From Actinomycetota bacterium (GTDB taxonomy: Bacteria > Actinomycetota > Thermoleophilia > Gaiellales > Gaiellaceae): a stretch of 7,921 nucleotides of DNA. The first letter of the stretch is position 1. Every line of letters begins with the position of its first letter. The notes under the pieces were generated by a model. The model saw only the letters and a program-made list of their open reading frames with translations. It was not told the DNA's origin and searched no databases. Positions 5,332-7,921 of this stretch are shown piece by piece. The position numbers and the translations under genes were made by a program. The stretch spans positions 1 through 7,921 of the forward strand of contig JACDGR010000144.1 in NCBI GenBank assembly GCA_013821525.1, given 5' to 3'.

Positions 5332-6936
5332 TTAGACCTGCGGTCCGGCAGCGCGGACGCGTGCATCGACATCGCCGAAGCGCTTCGAGAAGTTCTCGGC
5401 GAACCTCACGGCGAGCTCACGCGCTTTCCGGTCGTAGGTCGCCGGGTCGCTCCACGTCGAGCGAGGATCAAGGAGCGACGATTCGACACCGGGCACCGTC
5501 ACCGGCACCTCGAAGCCGAACACCTCGTCAGTCCGGAACTCGGCGTCGTCCAGGTCGCCCGCGAGCGCGGAATGAAGCATCGCGCGGGTCGCGGCGATCG
5601 GCATTCGGCTGCCCTCGCCGAACGGCCCGCCGGTCCACCCCGTGTTGACGAGCCAGACGCCGGCGTGGTGCTCGTCGAGCTTCGCCCCGAGCATCTGCGC
5701 GTACACCTCTGGATGCTGCGGCAGGAACGGCTGGCCGAAGCAGGTCGAGAAGGTCGGCTGCGGCTCGGTGACGCCGATCTCGGTCCCGGCGAGCTTGGCC
5801 GTGAAGCCCGAGAGGAAGTAGAAGAGGGCTTGCTCGCGGCTCAGCTTCGCGATCGGCGGCAGGATCCCGAACGCGTCCGCTGTCAGGAAGATCACGGCGG
5901 CGGGATGCCCCGCCATCTTCGACGGCAACGCATTCGCGATCTCCTCCAGCTTGTACGCAGCGCGCGTGTTCTCCGTCTTCGAGTCGTCGTCGAGATCGAG
6001 CTGCCCCAGCTCGTCGACCGTCACGTTCTCGAGGATCGTCCCGAACGTCTGCGTCGTCTTGAAGATCTCGGGCTCGGCGCTCGGCGAGAGCCGGATCACC
6101 TTCGCGTAGCACCCGCCCTCGATGTTGAAGACGCCGTTGTCGCCCCAGCCGTGCTCGTCGTCACCGATCAGCGAACGCTCGGGGTCGGCTGAAAGCGTCG
6201 TCTTGCCGGTACCCGACAGCCCGAAGAAGATCGCGACCTTTCCGTCCTCCCCCACGTTCGCCGAGCAGTGCATCGGGAAGACGCCCTCGAGCGGCAGGCG
6301 ATCGTTCATCACCGTGAAGATCGACTTCTTGATCTCGCCCGCGTAGAACGTCCCGCCGACGAGCAACTCGGTCTTGCCGGGGTGCAGCACGACGAACGTG
6401 CCGGCGCGCGTTCCGTCTTCGCTTGGATCCGCCTCGATGTCCGGCGTGTGCAGCACGAGCGCCTGCGCCTCGAACGCGTCCGCGTCCGCGTCATCTGGTG
6501 TGAGCTCGATGAACATCGTCTTCGCGAAGAGCGCGTGGTACGGGTGCGCGGTGATCACGCGCACGCCGATGCGATGCGCCGGGTCGGCGCCAGCCCAGGC
6601 ATCGACGACATAGAGCGCGTCTGCTGCGGCGAGGTGCGATGTGACCTTCTCACGCAGGCCGTCGAAGTGCGATTCGGAGAGCGGCTGGTTGACCTCTCCC
6701 CACCAGATGCGCTCGCTGGAGCTCGGTTCCTCGACGAGGAACTTGTCCTTCGGCGAGCGGCCGGTGAACGCACCCGTGTCGACGACCAGCGGGCCACCCT
6801 CGGCCAAGCGCCCGTCGCCGCGGCGCAGCGCATGGCTGTAGAGCAAGGAGGTCGTCGGGTTGCGGTACACGATCCCTGAAGGATCGATGCCGTGCGGCGC
6901 GAGGTCGATCTGGCCAGGCAGCTCCGTCGTCGTCAC
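5332..6936 (-). CDS. pckA: Phosphoenolpyruvate carboxykinase (ATP), 534 aa
   Basis: Converts oxaloacetate and ATP to PEP, CO2 and ADP, the entry to gluconeogenesis; cytoplasmic. Full length compared with about 540 residues in E. coli. Signatures visible in order: R60 in 'TGRSPKDKF' (oxaloacetate/PEP-binding arginine), K203-K204 and the ATP-PEPCK signature region 'YAGEIKKSIFTVMNDRLP', H223 in 'PMHCSANVG' (Mn2+ ligand position), P-loop G239-LSGTGK-T246 (kinase-1a), kinase-2 'LIGDDEHGW' with D259-D260, and R325 in 'TENTRAAY'. The P-loop with 'GLSGTGKTTLS' separates it clearly from the GTP-dependent family used by many actinobacteria. The GTG start at 6936 lacks a Shine-Dalgarno sequence but has TAACAT ending 8 nt before it, suggesting a leaderless mRNA. 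It ends in TAA and is followed, after 89 nt, by sdhA on the same strand. Confidence 0.97.
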   Translation of the reverse strand: MTTTELPGQIDLAPHGIDPSGIVYRNPTTSLLYSHALRRGDGRLAEGGPLVVDTGAFTGRSPKDKFLVEEPSSSERIWWGEVNQPLSESHFDGLREKVTSHLAAADALYVVDAWAGADPAHRIGVRVITAHPYHALFAKTMFIELTPDDADADAFEAQALVLHTPDIEADPSEDGTRAGTFVVLHPGKTELLVGGTFYAGEIKKSIFTVMNDRLPLEGVFPMHCSANVGEDGKVAIFFGLSGTGKTTLSADPERSLIGDDEHGWGDNGVFNIEGGCYAKVIRLSPSAEPEIFKTTQTFGTILENVTVDELGQLDLDDDSKTENTRAAYKLEEIANALPSKMAGHPAAVIFLTADAFGILPPIAKLSREQALFYFLSGFTAKLAGTEIGVTEPQPTFSTCFGQPFLPQHPEVYAQMLGAKLDEHHAGVWLVNTGWTGGPFGEGSRMPIAATRAMLHSALAGDLDDAEFRTDEVFGFEVPVTVPGVESSLLDPRSTWSDPATYDRKARELAVRFAENFSKRFGDVDARVRAAGPQV

Positions 6937-6944
6937 GAGGCTGC

Positions 6945-6950
6945 ATGTTA
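6945..6950 (-). promoter_or_regulatory. Putative -10 box (TAACAT) for leaderless pckA transcript
   Basis: On the minus strand TAACAT matches the actinobacterial TANNNT -10 consensus. It is followed by 8 nt (GCAGCCTC) and then the GTG start, so a transcript starting about 7-8 nt downstream would begin at the start codon. No Shine-Dalgarno sequence and no convincing -35 hexamer are seen. Inference from spacing only. Confidence 0.5.
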
Positions 6951-6953
6951 CGC

Positions 6954-6969
6954 ATTCGTCTATTCGTCT
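6954..6969. repeat. Perfect tandem direct repeat of an 8-mer upstream of pckA
   Basis: ATTCGTCT occurs twice back to back on the plus strand (AGACGAAT twice on the pckA strand), 3 bp upstream of the putative -10 box. This is where an activator or repressor of pckA could bind, overlapping or replacing the -35 region. A function is conjecture; two short copies could also be chance. Confidence 0.4.
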
Positions 6970-6984
6970 GGGATCCGAACCGGC

Positions 6985-7001
6985 CCGCGGCCGCGCCGCG
7001 G
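6985..7001 (-). terminator. GC-only hairpin between the M29 gene and pckA, possible weak terminator
   Basis: CCGCGG at 6985-6990 and again at 6996-7001 can pair as a 6-bp stem with a 5-nt loop directly after the aminopeptidase stop. No T-tract follows on the minus strand, so this is at best a weak or Rho-assisted terminator. In such GC-rich sequence it may be accidental. Confidence 0.25.
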
Positions 7002-7002
7002 C

Positions 7003-7921
7003 TCAGACCTGCCAGTCGCCGCCGCGAAGCACGGGCACGCGCTCCCCGTCGGCGGTGACTCCGTCGACGTCCAGCTCGGGCGAGCCGATCATGAAGTCGA
7101 CGTGCGTACCGCTCGAGTTGACGCGTTCGACGTCGGCGTCTTCGACGAGGAATGGGAACCCATTGCCGAGCGCAATGTGGCTCGCAGCGTTCTCGTCGAG
7201 CAGCGTGTCGTAGAAGACGGTGTCGAGCGGCCCGATGCGGCCCTGGCTATCGACGAGGGCCAGCTCACCGAGGCGCAGCGCGCCGTCGTCGATCGTCAGC
7301 TGCGAACGCAATGCCTCAGCGTTCTCGTCAGCGTCGATCGTCACCGCCTTACCGCTCTCGAAAGTGACGCGCAGGCCGCGGATGATCGTCCCGTCGCGCA
7401 ATACGAGCGGCTTCGTCGATGTGACATGGCCGTCTGTGCGCTCGGGGTCGGGCGTCGTGAATACCTCTTCGGTCGGCAGGTTCGGGAAGTGGCGTAGCCC
7501 CGCTGCAGTCGTGAAGTCGGCAGCCCACCAGGTGTGCGTCGGGAGCATCCCGACGGTCAGCTCCGTGCCAGGGCCTCGCAGCTCGATCGCGTCGAAGCGC
7601 CGCGCGGCAAGACGGTTTGCCGAGTCGTTCAGGGTGTCCATCCGCTCCTCCCACGCAGCGCCAGGGTCGGGCTCGTCGAGCCGCAGCACGTGCTCGAGCT
7701 CGCTCCACAACCGCTCGTACGCCTCGTCGTCGGAGAGGTCGGGGAACACGAGCTTGGCCCACGCGCGGTGCGGGCACGGGACGATCGCCCAGTTCGTGCT
7801 GCGCTCGCCGATCACCTTCCCGGTCTCCTTCAGCCACGGCAGCCGGTCCCTGCCGACGAGCGTCGGGTCGAGGTCGTCGAGCAGGTTCGGGACGGTCGTG
7901 CCTGCTAGCGAGACGCGCGCG
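7003..7921 (-). CDS. M29-family aminopeptidase, C-terminal 305 aa (start outside window)
   Basis: The frame is open to the right edge (visible part begins 'ARVSLAGTTVPNLLDDLDP'), so the protein is 5'-truncated by the window; family members are about 370-410 aa. It matches thermophilic/AmpS/PepS metallo-aminopeptidases (M29), which release N-terminal residues using two metal ions. The signatures are 'WAIVPCPHRAWAKLVFPDL', 'NLPTEEVFTTPDPERTDG' (first metal-binding Glu), 'LRLGELALVD' (second Glu), 'DTLLDENAASHIALG' (metal-binding His) and 'SGTHVDFMIGS' (His-x-Asp ligands). The conserved aromatic seven residues after the ASHIAL histidine is normally Tyr; here it is Phe (codon 7158-7156). An internal GTG at 7815 could be mistaken for the start, but the upstream sequence clearly continues the family. 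It is separated from pckA by 66 nt and may be transcribed independently of it. Confidence 0.93.
   Translation of the reverse strand, partial: ARVSLAGTTVPNLLDDLDPTLVGRDRLPWLKETGKVIGERSTNWAIVPCPHRAWAKLVFPDLSDDEAYERLWSELEHVLRLDEPDPGAAWEERMDTLNDSANRLAARRFDAIELRGPGTELTVGMLPTHTWWAADFTTAAGLRHFPNLPTEEVFTTPDPERTDGHVTSTKPLVLRDGTIIRGLRVTFESGKAVTIDADENAEALRSQLTIDDGALRLGELALVDSQGRIGPLDTVFYDTLLDENAASHIALGNGFPFLVEDADVERVNSSGTHVDFMIGSPELDVDGVTADGERVPVLRGGDWQV

Noticed and set aside
6986..6995. CGCGGCCGCG perfect palindrome as an operator upstream of pckA
   Set aside because: Pure G+C palindromes of this size are expected by chance in a genome this rich in G+C. It also coincides with the weak hairpin already listed.

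Overview
The window is a dense, high-GC stretch (roughly two thirds G+C by eye) in which every supported gene lies on the minus strand, so transcription runs from high to low coordinates. GTG or TTG starts (five of the six visible starts that are not ATG-coupled or window-cut), very short or overlapping gene junctions, a GNAT protein with a CxxCvWW-type motif and an Asp23-family protein suggest an actinobacterium. The ATP-type PEP carboxykinase and the unusual succinate dehydrogenase make a deep-branching class such as Thermoleophilia plausible. That placement is inference, not demonstrated.

Layout in transcription order: (1) 7921-7003, an M29-family aminopeptidase whose 5' end is outside the window; (2) 6936-5332, pckA, ATP-dependent phosphoenolpyruvate carboxykinase; (3) 5242-3557 sdhA, 3516-2317 sdhB and 2320-1415 an HdrB-like CCG-domain subunit (sdhE-like); (4) 1412-591 a membrane-anchored calcineurin-type metallophosphoesterase, 591-322 an Asp23/Gls24 protein and 316-1 the start of a GNAT acetyltransferase cut by the window edge. 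From sdhA to the GNAT gene the junctions are 40 nt, a 4-nt overlap, 2 nt, a 1-nt overlap and 5 nt, so a single transcript is likely. Gaps of 66 nt and 89 nt precede pckA and sdhA. Each gap has a TANNNT box ending exactly 8 nt before a GTG start that lacks a Shine-Dalgarno sequence, which suggests leaderless transcripts.

Functionally, pckA links oxaloacetate and PEP, and the sdh genes interconvert succinate and fumarate, so the centre of the window sits on the TCA/gluconeogenesis node. The main item of interest is the succinate dehydrogenase. It has a normal flavoprotein, but its iron-sulfur subunit carries a second four-cysteine cluster motif where the classical enzyme has three cysteines, plus a C-terminal extension of about 160 residues. 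Its third subunit has two complete CCG motifs, and no SdhC/SdhD-type membrane anchor is encoded here. This is the layout of type E (non-classical) succinate:quinone reductases and of thiol:fumarate reductase. It is a known but rare architecture, not a new system. I see no RNA genes, CRISPR arrays, insertion sequences or plus-strand genes I can support.
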